Positions 45,267-53,682 of a DNA stretch of 64,000 bases are shown piece after piece; the first letter of the stretch is position 1, and each line of letters starts with the position of its first letter. Source of the stretch: Litchfieldia salsa. Lineage in GTDB: Bacteria; Bacillota; Bacilli; Bacillales; Bacillaceae_L. The stretch lies in assembly GCF_900104555.1 (NCBI RefSeq), contig NZ_FNJU01000002.1:186001-250000 (forward strand), in the 5' to 3' direction. The translations under genes and the position numbers were made by a program. The notes below the pieces were generated by a model. That model did not search any database. It saw nothing but the letters and a program-made list of their open reading frames with translations, and was not told where the DNA came from.

Positions 45267-45281
45267 TAAATTCAGAAAATT
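45267..45281. promoter_or_regulatory. CodY-box-like operator upstream of the peptide operon promoter
   Basis: The sequence on the minus strand reads AATTTTCTGAATTTA, matching the CodY consensus AATTTTCWGAAAATT at 12 of 15 positions, 12 bases upstream of the -35. CodY represses opp and dpp-type operons in B. subtilis when branched-chain amino acids and GTP are plentiful; the same control is inferred here. Confidence 0.5.
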
Positions 45282-45405
45282 TAGTATATAATAAAAGCGC
45301 TTAACATAGTAGAAACACTTAGTTGTAACCACTTCCAAAAAATATTTTTTACTATGTAAGGAAAAGTTACAAGCTATGTTACTTATAAACTGCGTTTTTA
45401 AACAT

Positions 45406-45434
45406 AAAAAAAGAACCTTAAAAGGTTCTTTTTC
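45406..45434 (-). terminator. terminator of ykzI
   Basis: AAAAAGAACCTT / AAGGTTCTTTTT with a two-base loop, seven bases after the ykzI stop. Confidence 0.85.
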
Positions 45435-45440
45435 TAAAAA

Positions 45441-45629
45441 TTATGCTTCTAAGTGAAGCATTTCTTGTCTTAGTCTTTCTAACTTCTGTTTACAACGCCT
45501 TTTTTTCTGATCATCGTTTTCCTTCATCGCATCATAAAGGGTAGCTAATTCATAATCTAATTCTAATCGAAGAACAGCAATTCTTTTCTCTCCATCATTC
45601 CTTTTAAACGTATTCATTACTTGTTTCAT
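45441..45629 (-). CDS. ykzI: YkzI-like small protein
   Basis: 62 residues, a highly charged helical protein (RIAVLRLELDYELATLYDAMKENDDQKKRRCKQKLERLRQEM), likely a coiled coil. Size and position beside yktB match B. subtilis YkzI (62 residues). The function is unknown. AGGGGTG precedes ATG 45629; an ATG four codons later is also possible. In B. subtilis yktC follows directly; here the peptide-transport operon lies between. Confidence 0.68.
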   Translation of the reverse strand: MKQVMNTFKRNDGEKRIAVLRLELDYELATLYDAMKENDDQKKRRCKQKLERLRQEMLHLEA

Positions 45630-45843
45630 CCTTTAAGCACCCCTTCCATTTTTTTACACACACAGCTTGGTGATTTGTTTAAATTTTCAGTTTTTTATAT
45701 ATATTATGTTTACCTTGTCAACTATGCAACAAATATGTGCGTTAACCTATGGTGGATTTATTTATGAACTTATAATGCATCTATTTATCATTTAATATCA
45801 TTTTATGCTAAAATATGATGAATATTGATACGGAGGTAAACAA

Positions 45844-46473
45844 ATGGACTTTAATGGTTTCAAGGAAGCAGACTTTAAAGTATTTCAAATTGATGGGTTA
45901 GAACCAAGGATGGAGGCTCTTAAATCAACTATCCGACCAAAATTAGAGGCTCTTGGTTTTCATTTTGCCCCAACTCTATCTACATTAGTAGGTGATGAAT
46001 TATTTCACCATGTAGCAAAACACGCTAGGCGTACCATAAATCCACCTAAGGATACTTGGGTAGCTTTTGCAAATAGTAAACGAGGTTACAAACAGCTGCC
46101 ACATTTTCAAATAGGATTATGGGAAACACATGTGTTTATATGGTTTGCCATGATTTATGAAGCACCTAACAAAAAAGAATTTGGCCAAAAATTAAAACAG
46201 AAAGTCGAAGAGATTCAAGATATCATTCCAACACATTTTGTTTGGTCTGATGATCATACAAAACCAGAGGCTAAGTCATTAGATCAAGAAGGATTAGTCA
46301 CTTTATTCGACCGTGTGATTAATGTTAAGAAAGCTGAAGTTTTATGTGGTCTTAATATTCCAAAAGCTGAAGCGATTGATATGGGAGAAAAGGAATGGAT
46401 CAATTTAATAGATGATACGTTTAAGAAGTTAATACCATTATACGAAATTGCTAAACTAAATTCCAACAAATAA
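45844..46473 (+). CDS. yktB: DUF1054 / UPF0637 protein YktB
   Basis: 209 residues of the YktB family. Recognisable blocks are [21 protein letters not shown] at the start, [28 protein letters not shown] (about 58-85) and [18 protein letters not shown] (about 92-109). A soluble protein of unknown function. ATG follows GGAGGTAAACAA. It is a single gene, convergent with yktA, as in B. subtilis. Confidence 0.85.
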   Translation: MDFNGFKEADFKVFQIDGLEPRMEALKSTIRPKLEALGFHFAPTLSTLVGDELFHHVAKHARRTINPPKDTWVAFANSKRGYKQLPHFQIGLWETHVFIWFAMIYEAPNKKEFGQKLKQKVEEIQDIIPTHFVWSDDHTKPEAKSLDQEGLVTLFDRVINVKKAEVLCGLNIPKAEAIDMGEKEWINLIDDTFKKLIPLYEIAKLNSNK

Positions 46474-46477
46474 AAAT

Positions 46478-46509
46478 AAAAAATTAGGGCATAAACCCTA
46501 ATTTTTTTT
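46478..46509. terminator. bidirectional terminator yktB / yktA
   Basis: AAAAATTAGGG / CCCTAATTTTT with loop CATAAA... between convergent genes, A and T runs on both flanks. Confidence 0.88.
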
Positions 46510-46774
46510 AGCCTTTTATCTTTTCCGAAGAAGTTTCCTTTGCCTTTTTTAACAAAAGATAAGTTGAATATCCACTTCCCTCTTCAAAATCCTTACAAAG
46601 CTTCTTTTCTTCAGATTTCGATGGCACAATTTCTTTGAAACGCTGATAAGCTGCAATAAGAATATCCCTCTCAATCCCTTTCTCATATGCTAATTCAACA
46701 CATTGAAAGAATCGGATTACATCAACAGTTTCATTCGTTTCCCAAGAATAATCAATTGGATATTGGTAATTCAC
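46508..46774 (-). CDS. yktA: UPF0223 protein YktA
   Basis: 88 residues of the UPF0223 family, with the signature [23 protein letters not shown] at the N-terminus followed by helical segments [29 protein letters not shown]. The function is unknown. The frame opens at GTG 46783, but that codon lies in the Shine-Dalgarno AAAGAGGTGAT; GTG 46774 is the properly spaced start. Confidence 0.85.
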   Translation of the reverse strand: MNYQYPIDYSWETNETVDVIRFFQCVELAYEKGIERDILIAAYQRFKEIVPSKSEEKKLCKDFEEGSGYSTYLLLKKAKETSSEKIKG

Positions 46775-46882
46775 ATATATCACCTCTTTGTTTGTCTTCG
46801 ACTTATTTTAGCATCTTTCTAGAAAAAATGTTTATTCACCGATTGTTTGTGTAAAGTAATAGAGAAGAAAAAAATTTTCCCT

Positions 46883-46910
46883 TTGCAAACTTGTCTATAA
46901 ATGCTATAAT
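46883..46910 (+). promoter_or_regulatory. Promoter of speA
   Basis: TTGCAA (46883-46888), 16-base spacer, perfect TATAAT (46905-46910), about 95 bases upstream of the speA TTG start. Confidence 0.65.
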
Positions 46911-47004
46911 TCATTTGTTTTATGTATAGAGACGGAATTCAATGTTAGATTGTATAATACCGTTAGAAAAATAAATATAAAAAATAAAGAGGTGTGATTA
47001 TACA

Positions 47005-48477
47005 TTGCAACAATCCGAAACACCATTATTCACTGGATTACTCCAACACGCAAAAAAGAACCCCATTCAATTTCACATACCTGGTCATAAAAAAGGAACG
47101 GGAATTGACCCGGAATTTAGGGACTTTATAGGAGATAATGCTTTATCTATCGATTTAATTAATATTGGTCCATTAGATGACCTTCACCAACCTAAAGGCA
47201 TGATTAAACAAGCACAAGATTTAGCTGCTGAAGCCTTCGGAGCGGATCATACCTTTTTCTCAGTACAAGGAACAAGCGGTGCCATAATGACAATGGTCAT
47301 GACCGTCTGTGGCCCTGGAGAGAAAATTATCGTACCTAGAAATGTACATAAATCGGTTATGTCTGCAATTGTCTTTTCAGGAGCAACTCCCATATTCATT
47401 CATCCTGACATCGACAATGATCTTGGAATTTCCCATGGAATTACAACAGAATCAGTTGAAAGAGCACTAGATCAACACCCTGATGCAAAAGGCGTCCTTG
47501 TTATTAATCCTACTTATTTTGGAATATCAGCGAACTTAAAAAAGATTGTTGAAATTTCTCACTCATATGGTGTTCCGGTTCTTGTTGACGAAGCCCATGG
47601 AGTTCATATTCACTTTCATAAAGACCTACCATTATCAGCGATGCAAGCTGGTGCTGACATGGCAGCAACAAGTGTGCATAAATTGGGAGGGTCAATGACT
47701 CAAAGTTCAGTCTTAAACGTCAGAGAGGGCCTTGTATCGTCTCATAGAGTCCAATCAATATTAAGCATGCTAACTACTACTTCAACGTCCTACCTCTTGC
47801 TAGCGTCATTAGATGTTGCTAGAAGAAGACTTGCCACTGAAGGTTTTGAATTAATAGAGAAAACGATAAATTTAGCAAATGAAGCTAGACGACAAATTAA
47901 CGAAATAGATCGTTTTTATTGTGTAGGTAAAGAAATATTAGGCACAAAAGCCACTTATGATTACGACCCTACTAAGTTGATCATCTCTGTAAAAGGATTA
48001 GGTTTAACAGGTTACGATGTAGAAGGCTGGTTACGTGAAAAGTATAATATCGAAGTTGAACTTTCTGATTTGTACAATATCTTATGTATTATTACTCCTG
48101 GAGATACAGAGCAAGACATTCAGGCTCTTATAAAAGCATTAAAGGAATTATCACAAGAAGCTAATGATCACTCTGAAGATCGATTCTTACCTGAGGTATT
48201 ATTACCAGATATTCCTGTTCTCGCTCTAACTCCAAGAGATGCATTCTATTCGGAAACAGAAGTAATTCCTTTTAAGGAATCAGTAGGGCGAATTATTGCG
48301 GAATTTGTAATGGTTTATCCTCCAGGCATCCCTATTTTTATACCTGGTGAAATTATCACACAAGATAATTTAACTTATATTGAAAAGAATATCGAAGTAG
48401 GACTTCCTGTACAGGGGCCTGAAGATTATGAACTTAAATCAATCAGGGTAATTAAAGAACACCGTGCAATTAAGTAA
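47005..48477 (+). CDS. speA: Arginine decarboxylase, Orn/Lys/Arg decarboxylase family
   Basis: PLP-dependent fold-I decarboxylase of 490 residues, the same length as B. subtilis SpeA, which makes agmatine for polyamine synthesis. Features: FHIPGHKKG near the start, VQGTSGA for PLP phosphate, VLVDEAHGVHIHF with the PLP Asp, and SVHKLGGSMTQSS with the Schiff-base Lys226. The C-terminal family domain is complete. TTG start behind AGAGGTGTGAT. It sits between yktA and SR1 as in B. subtilis. YaaO-type paralogues are similar, so the substrate (Arg rather than Lys) is inferred from context. Confidence 0.87.
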   Translation: MQQSETPLFTGLLQHAKKNPIQFHIPGHKKGTGIDPEFRDFIGDNALSIDLINIGPLDDLHQPKGMIKQAQDLAAEAFGADHTFFSVQGTSGAIMTMVMTVCGPGEKIIVPRNVHKSVMSAIVFSGATPIFIHPDIDNDLGISHGITTESVERALDQHPDAKGVLVINPTYFGISANLKKIVEISHSYGVPVLVDEAHGVHIHFHKDLPLSAMQAGADMAATSVHKLGGSMTQSSVLNVREGLVSSHRVQSILSMLTTTSTSYLLLASLDVARRRLATEGFELIEKTINLANEARRQINEIDRFYCVGKEILGTKATYDYDPTKLIISVKGLGLTGYDVEGWLREKYNIEVELSDLYNILCIITPGDTEQDIQALIKALKELSQEANDHSEDRFLPEVLLPDIPVLALTPRDAFYSETEVIPFKESVGRIIAEFVMVYPPGIPIFIPGEIITQDNLTYIEKNIEVGLPVQGPEDYELKSIRVIKEHRAIK

Positions 48478-48496
48478 AAGAAAAGTAAGAACAAGG

Positions 48497-48528
48497 AAAA
48501 AAGCAGTGTATGACGCACTGCTTTTTTC
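48497..48528. terminator. terminator speA, probably also SR1
   Basis: AAAAAAGCAGTG (48497-48508) / CACTGCTTTTTT (48516-48527) with loop TATGACG. It has T runs in both directions, so it can also stop SR1 transcripts coming from the right. Confidence 0.9.
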
Positions 48529-48537
48529 TCATTTTAC

Positions 48538-48630
48538 GGCTTTTTTCATATAGATTGTTGCTTTTAAAGCCTCAGGCTGAATACCATTTCAGTCATATGT
48601 TTAAAACAACAAACTTTGCGAAAAGAGCCT
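48538..48630 (+). repeat. Palindromic interspersed element, family I, copy E (internal deletion)
   Basis: 93 bp with terminal inverted repeats GGCTTTTTTC (48538-48547) and GAAAAGAGCC (48620-48629). It retains the left flank ATAGATTGTTGCTTTTAAAGCC..CAGGCTGAATAC and the right flank TTTAAAACAACAAACTTTG, but the roughly 110-bp GC-rich core is gone. It lies between convergent speA and SR1P. Confidence 0.82.
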
Positions 48631-48633
48631 ATT

Positions 48634-48753
48634 TTATCTATTCTCTGGCTTCCTACACTGACAATCCTTACTATCCACATAAAATGTAGTTACTTTTTCA
48701 ACCTCAATGTGTTCGATTGTGTTATTACAAGTTTGGCAGACGACTGTTCCCAT
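48634..48753 (-). CDS. SR1P, GapA-binding peptide encoded by SR1
   Basis: A 39-codon gene starting at ATG 48753, with GGAAGGGG about 10 bases upstream. The peptide begins MGTVVCQTCNNTIEH and ends with a second Cys pair in KDCQCRKPENR, the zinc-knuckle-like pattern of SR1P, whose B. subtilis form is also 39 residues. SR1P binds glyceraldehyde-3-phosphate dehydrogenase GapA, stabilises its mRNA operon and lets GapA promote RNase J1 activity. rnjA itself lies about 10 kb away in this window. Confidence 0.87.
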   Translation of the reverse strand: MGTVVCQTCNNTIEHIEVEKVTTFYVDSKDCQCRKPENR

Positions 48754-48823
48754 CTTTCAAAAACCCCTTCCAAATGTTTTTGTTTGTTAAGATATAAACC
48801 GTGTTCGTTACCATGCTTATAAT

Positions 48824-48837
48824 TGAAAACGCTTACT
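48824..48837. promoter_or_regulatory. cre site downstream of the SR1 promoter
   Basis: On the minus strand AGTAAGCGTTTTCA matches the cre consensus TGWAARCGYTWNCW at 13 of 14 positions. It lies at about +8 to +21 of the SR1 transcript, a place where bound CcpA would block elongation. Confidence 0.6.
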
Positions 48838-48850
48838 ACTACTAATAACA

Positions 48851-48879
48851 ATAATAGTATGACACAATACTTTTGTCAA
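48851..48879 (-). promoter_or_regulatory. SR1 promoter (consensus sigma-A)
   Basis: TTGACA (48879-48874), exactly 17 bases, TATTAT (48856-48851) on the minus strand. A strong promoter that would be expected to need a repressor. Confidence 0.85.
48856..48866. promoter_or_regulatory. CcpN operator in the SR1 promoter
   Basis: TGTGTCATACT on the minus strand fits the CcpN consensus TRTGHYATAYW at every position and overlaps the spacer and first base of the -10. CcpN represses gapB, pckA and sr1 under glycolytic conditions in B. subtilis. Confidence 0.75.
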
Positions 48880-48907
48880 TGATAAAAAGTATAACTCATT
48901 AAAAACA

Positions 48908-48968
48908 AAAAAATCCTAGCCCTTCAAATGTTATAGTTATAAAAACTAACATCATTTGAGAAGCTGGG
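48908..48968 (-). terminator. terminator of the DUF3055-like gene
   Basis: Imperfect long stem (CCTAGCCCTTCAAATG against CATTTGAGAAGCTGGG, with GTTA / TAAC inside) and an A7 run on the plus strand giving U7 on the minus strand. Confidence 0.8.
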
Positions 48969-48986
48969 ACTTATCGGATTGCCCGA

Positions 48987-49295
48987 TTATTCATATTGAG
49001 TTTCAAATGGGCTAGTAGGAAGTGCTTCACTAAAAAATTCTGCGAGGTCTGACGCTTCTTCAAGAGTGTCAATGCGGAACACTTTTTGTAGGTATTCTAG
49101 GTTCTCTATGTCCTTAGGGTCTAGTAATGTTGAGCGGCCAGTTTGCATACACACGACCAACGGTTTACCAAAAAACATATTTGTATAAACAATCCCGAAA
49201 TCATATCTTACATTTTTTGTAGTAAAACCAACAAAACGAACACCTGCTTTTTCTTGCTCGTCATATAACTTGTCAAATAATTCCACTTCATTCAC
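48987..49295 (-). CDS. DUF3055-like conserved protein
   Basis: 102 residues, soluble. The strongly conserved middle is FVGFTTKNVRYDFGIVYTNMFFGKP followed by LVVCMQTGRSTLLDPKDIE, and the end is LPTSPFETQYE. I recall this pattern as a DUF3055-type Bacillus protein; no function is known. AAAGGAGGTG precedes ATG 49295. It is monocistronic with its own terminator, divergent from the DUF1885-like gene. Confidence 0.65.
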   Translation of the reverse strand: MNEVELFDKLYDEQEKAGVRFVGFTTKNVRYDFGIVYTNMFFGKPLVVCMQTGRSTLLDPKDIENLEYLQKVFRIDTLEEASDLAEFFSEALPTSPFETQYE

Positions 49296-49441
49296 CTCCT
49301 TTTAAAACAATTCAGAATTTTATTATAACTTAATACCCCTTATAACTCAATAGACCATTCTATACAATTAGTTGGCACATAGAATAACAAGTGCTAGAAT
49401 AAAGGTATAAAAGAGACAATGAAATAAGGAGTGTTTTAAGT

Positions 49442-49849
49442 TTGATAAATGCTTACATAAAATTAGTAGCTGGTTCGGTAACTCAAGAGGTTACCCTCGA
49501 TGATGTCAAGGATTTATTGCACTATTATCAAGAAATTACAAGTAAAACAGGTTCACAATTAGACTGGGATTATTCAGAACATGCATTTCCATATAAAATA
49601 ACAAAAGAACAAGAAGATTATTTTGTACTTGAGTCAAAAGACTCAAGATATCGCAGCATCATCATAGGAGTAGGCAAAGAACTTTCTGGTGGAAATACTC
49701 AAGCTTATATTCAGGTTTCTTTACCACAACAGTCCACACATGGTGATAAAGGTAAAGCCAATGAATTCTGTAAATTTCTTGGTAAAAAATTCGAAGGTGA
49801 ACTACATATGTTTAATGGTAGAGTCATGTATTATTATAAACGTAAATAA
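49442..49849 (+). CDS. DUF1885-like conserved protein
   Basis: 135 residues, soluble alpha/beta. MINAYIKLVAGSVTQEVTLDDVKDLLHYYQEIT at the start is the recognisable part; IQVSLPQQSTHGDKGKANEFCKFLGKKF follows later. I match it to the DUF1885 family with moderate certainty. The function is unknown. TTG start at 49442 behind AAGGAGTG. A hairpin about 120 bases downstream may terminate it. Confidence 0.6.
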   Translation: MINAYIKLVAGSVTQEVTLDDVKDLLHYYQEITSKTGSQLDWDYSEHAFPYKITKEQEDYFVLESKDSRYRSIIIGVGKELSGGNTQAYIQVSLPQQSTHGDKGKANEFCKFLGKKFEGELHMFNGRVMYYYKRK

Positions 49850-49970
49850 CTTTCCCCCCAAGTAAAAAAGAAACTATTCACAAAATTGTTAAAAGATGTC
49901 TAGAATGAATGATCCTTGTCCGTCAGACAAATCTTAAACAAAAAATTATATTTTCAAAACCATCTACCCT

Positions 49971-49993
49971 ACCCTTTTCAATCTGAAAAGGGT
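49971..49993. terminator. hairpin between DUF1885-like gene and small membrane protein
   Basis: Perfect 10-bp stem ACCCTTTTCA / TGAAAAGGGT with an ATC loop. Followed by TATTTGTTTA on the plus strand, a weak T run, so termination is only likely. Confidence 0.55.
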
Positions 49994-50011
49994 TATTTGT
50001 TTACCGAGTAA

Positions 50012-50254
50012 CTATATAATGATATTCCAGAATAACTGTTGAAAAATAAAGAATATACTAATAGTTGCTAATGTTGTTATGACAGCCCGTTTTCTAGTCA
50101 ACCCAAATTTAGTAGCTGTCAAAAAAGCGAAATAACTAAAAATGATGAGCAGAATCATTTTAGACTTGTATCCATCAGACTGGGATATCCATTCCACAAT
50201 TGAGTATATACTCCATATGATAAATTGAATGATAACAACTGTATAATTTTTCAT
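50012..50254 (-). CDS. Hypothetical small membrane protein
   Basis: 80 residues with three predicted membrane helices (about 5-22, 31-49 and 57-78) joined by short basic loops (SDGYKSK, GLTRKR). I do not recognise a family. The start ATG at 50254 has AAGGAGC upstream. It is divergent from slp. Base composition is like its neighbours. Confidence 0.6.
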   Translation of the reverse strand: MKNYTVVIIQFIIWSIYSIVEWISQSDGYKSKMILLIIFSYFAFLTATKFGLTRKRAVITTLATISIFFIFQQLFWNIII

Positions 50255-50422
50255 TTATATAAGCTCCTTATAAGAACTGTTTGTAATATGTATGCACCTA
50301 ATTCGTATACTATTTTTCATTTATGTAACAATTAGATAACAATTGCTTGTTCCATTTAAATCCATGATAAAATAACGGTGTATTTTGTCGGAATATTCTT
50401 TAGTCGAAAGAAGTGAACTTAT

Positions 50423-50788
50423 TTGAAAAACGTTTTAGTTTTGATGATGTCTATGATTATACTTACTTCTTGTCAACGCGAAGTTAAGGAAACCGATTTA
50501 TTTGCCCAAGAACGCGAAAAGTATATCGTATTTTTTTCAGATGAGGAAAATCTAGATAAAGAAGGAAATTATTATGATGCTTTACTTGAACTGAAGAAAA
50601 ACTATCCAAGTAATTCATTAACAATGAAAGTAGTCCCTTTAAAAGAATATGATAAATATTCTAATTTTAATATTAACACATTCCCTACACTATTGGTTAT
50701 GAAAAACGAAACAGTCGTTAAACAAATTGATGGTGATGCGGCAACTGAGGAAATCATAACTTCAATTGAAGAAGCATTAAAAAAATAA
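50423..50788 (+). CDS. slp: Slp-like small lipoprotein with thioredoxin-like fold
   Basis: 121 residues. Signal peptide ending in the lipobox LTSC (Cys17), then a thioredoxin-like domain: strand EKYIVFFSDEEN, helix YDALLELKKNYP, and the cis-proline motif NTFPTLLVM. The CxxC redox pair is absent, so it is not an oxidoreductase. Beside pdhD it matches B. subtilis slp, annotated as a small peptidoglycan-associated lipoprotein. The start is TTG 50423 with a weak GAAAGAAGTGA Shine-Dalgarno. Confidence 0.72.
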   Translation: MKNVLVLMMSMIILTSCQREVKETDLFAQEREKYIVFFSDEENLDKEGNYYDALLELKKNYPSNSLTMKVVPLKEYDKYSNFNINTFPTLLVMKNETVVKQIDGDAATEEIITSIEEALKK

Positions 50789-50830
50789 GGCTGCCCTATA
50801 GTGAAAACACCTAGGAAAGCCTTATTTTTT
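50781..50830. terminator. bidirectional terminator slp / pdhABCD
   Basis: AAAAATAAGGCT / AGCCTTATTTTT with an inner CCTA / TAGG; ends both the slp and the pdh transcripts. Confidence 0.85.
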
Positions 50831-50841
50831 ATTATTTCTAT

Positions 50842-52251
50842 TTATTTTACGATATGAATCGGACTTCCCATTGCAACTTCTGCCGCTTCCATTGTGATTT
50901 CTCCCAATGTAGGATGAGCATGAATCGTCATTGCAATATCTTCAGCAGTCATACCTGCCTCAATAGCAAGACCTAATTCTGCAATCATGTCAGAAGCACT
51001 TGGTCCAGCAATTTGTGCTCCAATTACTAAACCATCCTCTTTACGAGTAATTAACTTTAAGAAACCATCTGAGTTATTTAATGCTAATGCACGACCATTT
51101 GCACCAAATGGGAATTTAGATGCAATAACATCAAGTCCTTCATCCTTCGCTTCTTTTTCAGTATAACCAACTGATGCAAGTTCTGGATCTGAGAACACAA
51201 CTGCTGGAATACCATGGTAATCAATTTCTGAACTATGCCCAGCGATTGCTTCAGCAGCGATTTTTGCTTCATATGATGCTTTATGTGCTAAAGGTGGTCC
51301 AGGTACAATATCACCAATCGCATAAATATTACTTACACTTGTTCTACATTGTTTATCAATTTTAATAACGCCTCGGTCTAGGAATTCAATCCCAACCTGT
51401 TCTAATCCAAGTTCATCAGTGTTTGGTTTTCTACCAACTGTTACTAAAACATAGTCAGCATCAACTGTTTGAAGTTCACCTTTTACTTCAAAGGAAACAG
51501 TCACACCATCTTCCTTTTCTTCAACACCTTTTGCTAAGGCGTTTGTATGAATTTCGACACCCTTCTTTTTCAAGCGTCTTTTCACAAGTGAACTCATTGA
51601 CTTTTCAAACCCTGATAGAATTTCGTCTGCACCTTCAAGAATGATAACTTCAGTACCAAAGTTAGCATATGCAGTACCAAGTTCTGTCCCGATATATCCT
51701 CCACCAATTACTATCATTCTTTTTGGAATCTCTTGTAATGCAAGGGCACCAGTTGAGTCAATTACACGTTTAGTATATTTAAAAGTTGGTAATTCTATCG
51801 GTCTTGAGCCTGTTGCAATTATTGCATTTTTAAACTTATAAGTTTGGGCTGAATTCTCATCCATTACTCGAGCAGTGTTGCCATCAACAAAGTATGCTTC
51901 ACCTTTAACAATGTCAATTTTGTTACCTTTTAGTAAACCTTCAACTCCACCAGTAAGCTTATTAACAACACTTGCTTTCCAAGATTGTACTTTACTGAAA
52001 TCAACTGTAACATTTTCAGCTTTTATTCCCATATCTTCAGAATGGAGTGCATGTTCATAACGGTGACCTGCTGAGATCAATGCCTTAGAAGGAATACATC
52101 CAACATTTAGACAAACTCCACCAAGAGTTGCTTTTTCTACTATAGTTACTTTTTGCCCTAATTGAGCTGCACGGATTGCCGCAACATATCCTCCAGGACC
52201 AGCACCGATGACAAGTGTATCAGTTTCGATTGGAAAATCTCCTACTACCAT
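50842..52251 (-). CDS. pdhD: Dihydrolipoyl dehydrogenase (E3)
   Basis: 469 residues. Reoxidises dihydrolipoamide of the pyruvate dehydrogenase complex with FAD and NAD. FAD loop [10 protein letters not shown] (16-25), redox disulfide C47-C52 in [17 protein letters not shown] loop [10 protein letters not shown], and the active-site HAHPTLGE near the C-terminus are all present. ATG 52251 is behind GGAGGCGTAACAA, three bases after the pdhC stop. Last gene of the pdh operon. Confidence 0.96.
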   Translation of the reverse strand: MVVGDFPIETDTLVIGAGPGGYVAAIRAAQLGQKVTIVEKATLGGVCLNVGCIPSKALISAGHRYEHALHSEDMGIKAENVTVDFSKVQSWKASVVNKLTGGVEGLLKGNKIDIVKGEAYFVDGNTARVMDENSAQTYKFKNAIIATGSRPIELPTFKYTKRVIDSTGALALQEIPKRMIVIGGGYIGTELGTAYANFGTEVIILEGADEILSGFEKSMSSLVKRRLKKKGVEIHTNALAKGVEEKEDGVTVSFEVKGELQTVDADYVLVTVGRKPNTDELGLEQVGIEFLDRGVIKIDKQCRTSVSNIYAIGDIVPGPPLAHKASYEAKIAAEAIAGHSSEIDYHGIPAVVFSDPELASVGYTEKEAKDEGLDVIASKFPFGANGRALALNNSDGFLKLITRKEDGLVIGAQIAGPSASDMIAELGLAIEAGMTAEDIAMTIHAHPTLGEITMEAAEVAMGSPIHIVK

Positions 52252-52254
52252 TTG

Positions 52255-53568
52255 TTACGCCTCCATTATTAATAATTGTGGATCATTTAATAAACGCTTG
52301 ATATGGTTAAGTGCGTTTTGAGCTGTAGCTCCATCGATCATACGGTGATCAAAGCTTAGTGATAATGCTAAAACTGGAGCAACAACAATTTCTCCATTTT
52401 TCACTACTGGCTTTTCAGCAATACGTCCAATCCCTAATATAGCAACTTCTGGGTGATTGATGACCGGCGTAAACCATTGTCCACCTGCAGAACCAATATT
52501 AGAAATCGTACATGAAGCACCTTTCATTTCTGTAGGAGCTAATTTCCCATCACGTGCTTTCACAGCTAAATCATTAATTTCATTAGAAATTGAGAAGATA
52601 GATTTACGATCTGTATCTTTAACAACTGGCACTAGTAGGCCTTTTTCAGTATCAGCAGCAATACCGATATTATAATAATGCTTATGAACGATTTCATCAG
52701 TAGCATCATCAAGGGATGTATTCAATGCCGGATATTCACGTAGCGCTGAAGTTAAGGCTTTAACGACATATGGTAAATAAGTTAATTTAATTCCTTTGCT
52801 AGCAGCCACTTCTTTAAACTTTTTACGATTTGCAACAAGTTCAGTGACATCTACTTCATCCATCAAAGTAACATGTGGAGCAGTATGTTTAGAATTAACC
52901 ATTGCTTTTGCAATTGCTTTACGAATTCCACTCATTTTTTCACGAGTTTCAGGGTATTCACCTGCAGGAATTGGTTGTTTAGCCGGTGCTGATGCTTTTT
53001 CTTCTTTAACAGGTGTAGACTCTTGAGCTGGCGCTGAAGCTGCTTCTGTCGTAACTGGTGCTGACTGTGTACCACCATTTTGGAATGCATCAACATCATC
53101 CTTTGACACACGACCATTTTTACCAGTTCCTGATACAAGACGGATTTCTACACCTTTTTCACGAGCATACTTACGAACCGATGGCATTGCAATTACACGC
53201 TTAGACTGATCAACCTCTACTTCTTCTTTAGCAGTTTCAGTTGAAGTAGCAGCAGTTTCTTCTTGCTTCTCAGCTTCTTTTGCAGGCTTCTTCTCATCAT
53301 CATGGCCTTTAAAAACAAGGTCTTCATAACCAGGTGCATCAAAAGTGATTAGTGTATCTCCTACAATAGCAACTGTTCCTTCTTCAACTAGTACATCAAT
53401 TACCTTTCCTTTTACAGGGGAAGGTATTTCTACAACAGCTTTATCATTTTGTACTTCACATAGTACATCATCTTCATTAACTTCGTCACCCGGTTTTACG
53501 AACCACTTGACAATTTCACCCTCGTGGATACCTTCACCGATATCAGGCAATCTAAATTCAAATGCCAC
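52255..53568 (-). CDS. pdhC: Dihydrolipoamide acetyltransferase (E2)
   Basis: 437 residues: one lipoyl domain (1-80, lipoyl Lys43 in [10 protein letters not shown]), a linker rich in Ala, Glu and Thr, the E1/E3-binding domain (about 126-163, [29 protein letters not shown]), a second Ala/Pro linker and the catalytic domain with DHRMIDG near the end. Forms the 60-mer core of the complex. GTG start with GGAGGCGA. A gap of 114 bases separates it from pdhB, so an internal promoter is possible. Confidence 0.96.
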   Translation of the reverse strand: MAFEFRLPDIGEGIHEGEIVKWFVKPGDEVNEDDVLCEVQNDKAVVEIPSPVKGKVIDVLVEEGTVAIVGDTLITFDAPGYEDLVFKGHDDEKKPAKEAEKQEETAATSTETAKEEVEVDQSKRVIAMPSVRKYAREKGVEIRLVSGTGKNGRVSKDDVDAFQNGGTQSAPVTTEAASAPAQESTPVKEEKASAPAKQPIPAGEYPETREKMSGIRKAIAKAMVNSKHTAPHVTLMDEVDVTELVANRKKFKEVAASKGIKLTYLPYVVKALTSALREYPALNTSLDDATDEIVHKHYYNIGIAADTEKGLLVPVVKDTDRKSIFSISNEINDLAVKARDGKLAPTEMKGASCTISNIGSAGGQWFTPVINHPEVAILGIGRIAEKPVVKNGEIVVAPVLALSLSFDHRMIDGATAQNALNHIKRLLNDPQLLIMEA

Positions 53569-53682
53569 GGTATTCGCCTCCTAATTAGTTGGAATTTATT
53601 TTTTTAAGCACATTTAAGTTAAAGGTAACTCTCAAACTCAATATAGTATTGTGTATAGAGAAGTTACCTAGCAATTTATGGA

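Larger units (their letters stand above)
48497..48844 (-). ncRNA. SR1 dual-function RNA
   Basis: Position between speA and the pdh operon, the encoded SR1P peptide and the CcpN-type promoter identify this as the SR1 RNA, which in B. subtilis base-pairs with ahrC mRNA to block its translation and encodes a GapA-binding peptide. The start is placed seven bases after the -10. The 3' end is less certain: the first strong terminator on this strand is the shared one at 48497, which would make the RNA about 350 nt, longer than the roughly 205 nt of B. subtilis, because a family I repeat lies in the 3' part. Confidence 0.65.

Noticed and set aside
45292-45305. TAAAAGCGCTTAAC as a cre near the peptide operon
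   Set aside because: It has an AAGCGCTT palindrome but misses at least three consensus positions; the CodY box nearby is the better explanation. The TATAAT at 45287-45292 on the plus strand has no gene to serve.
50423-50788. slp as a thiol-disulfide oxidoreductase
   Set aside because: The thioredoxin-like fold is visible but the CxxC pair is absent; the only Cys is the lipidated one.
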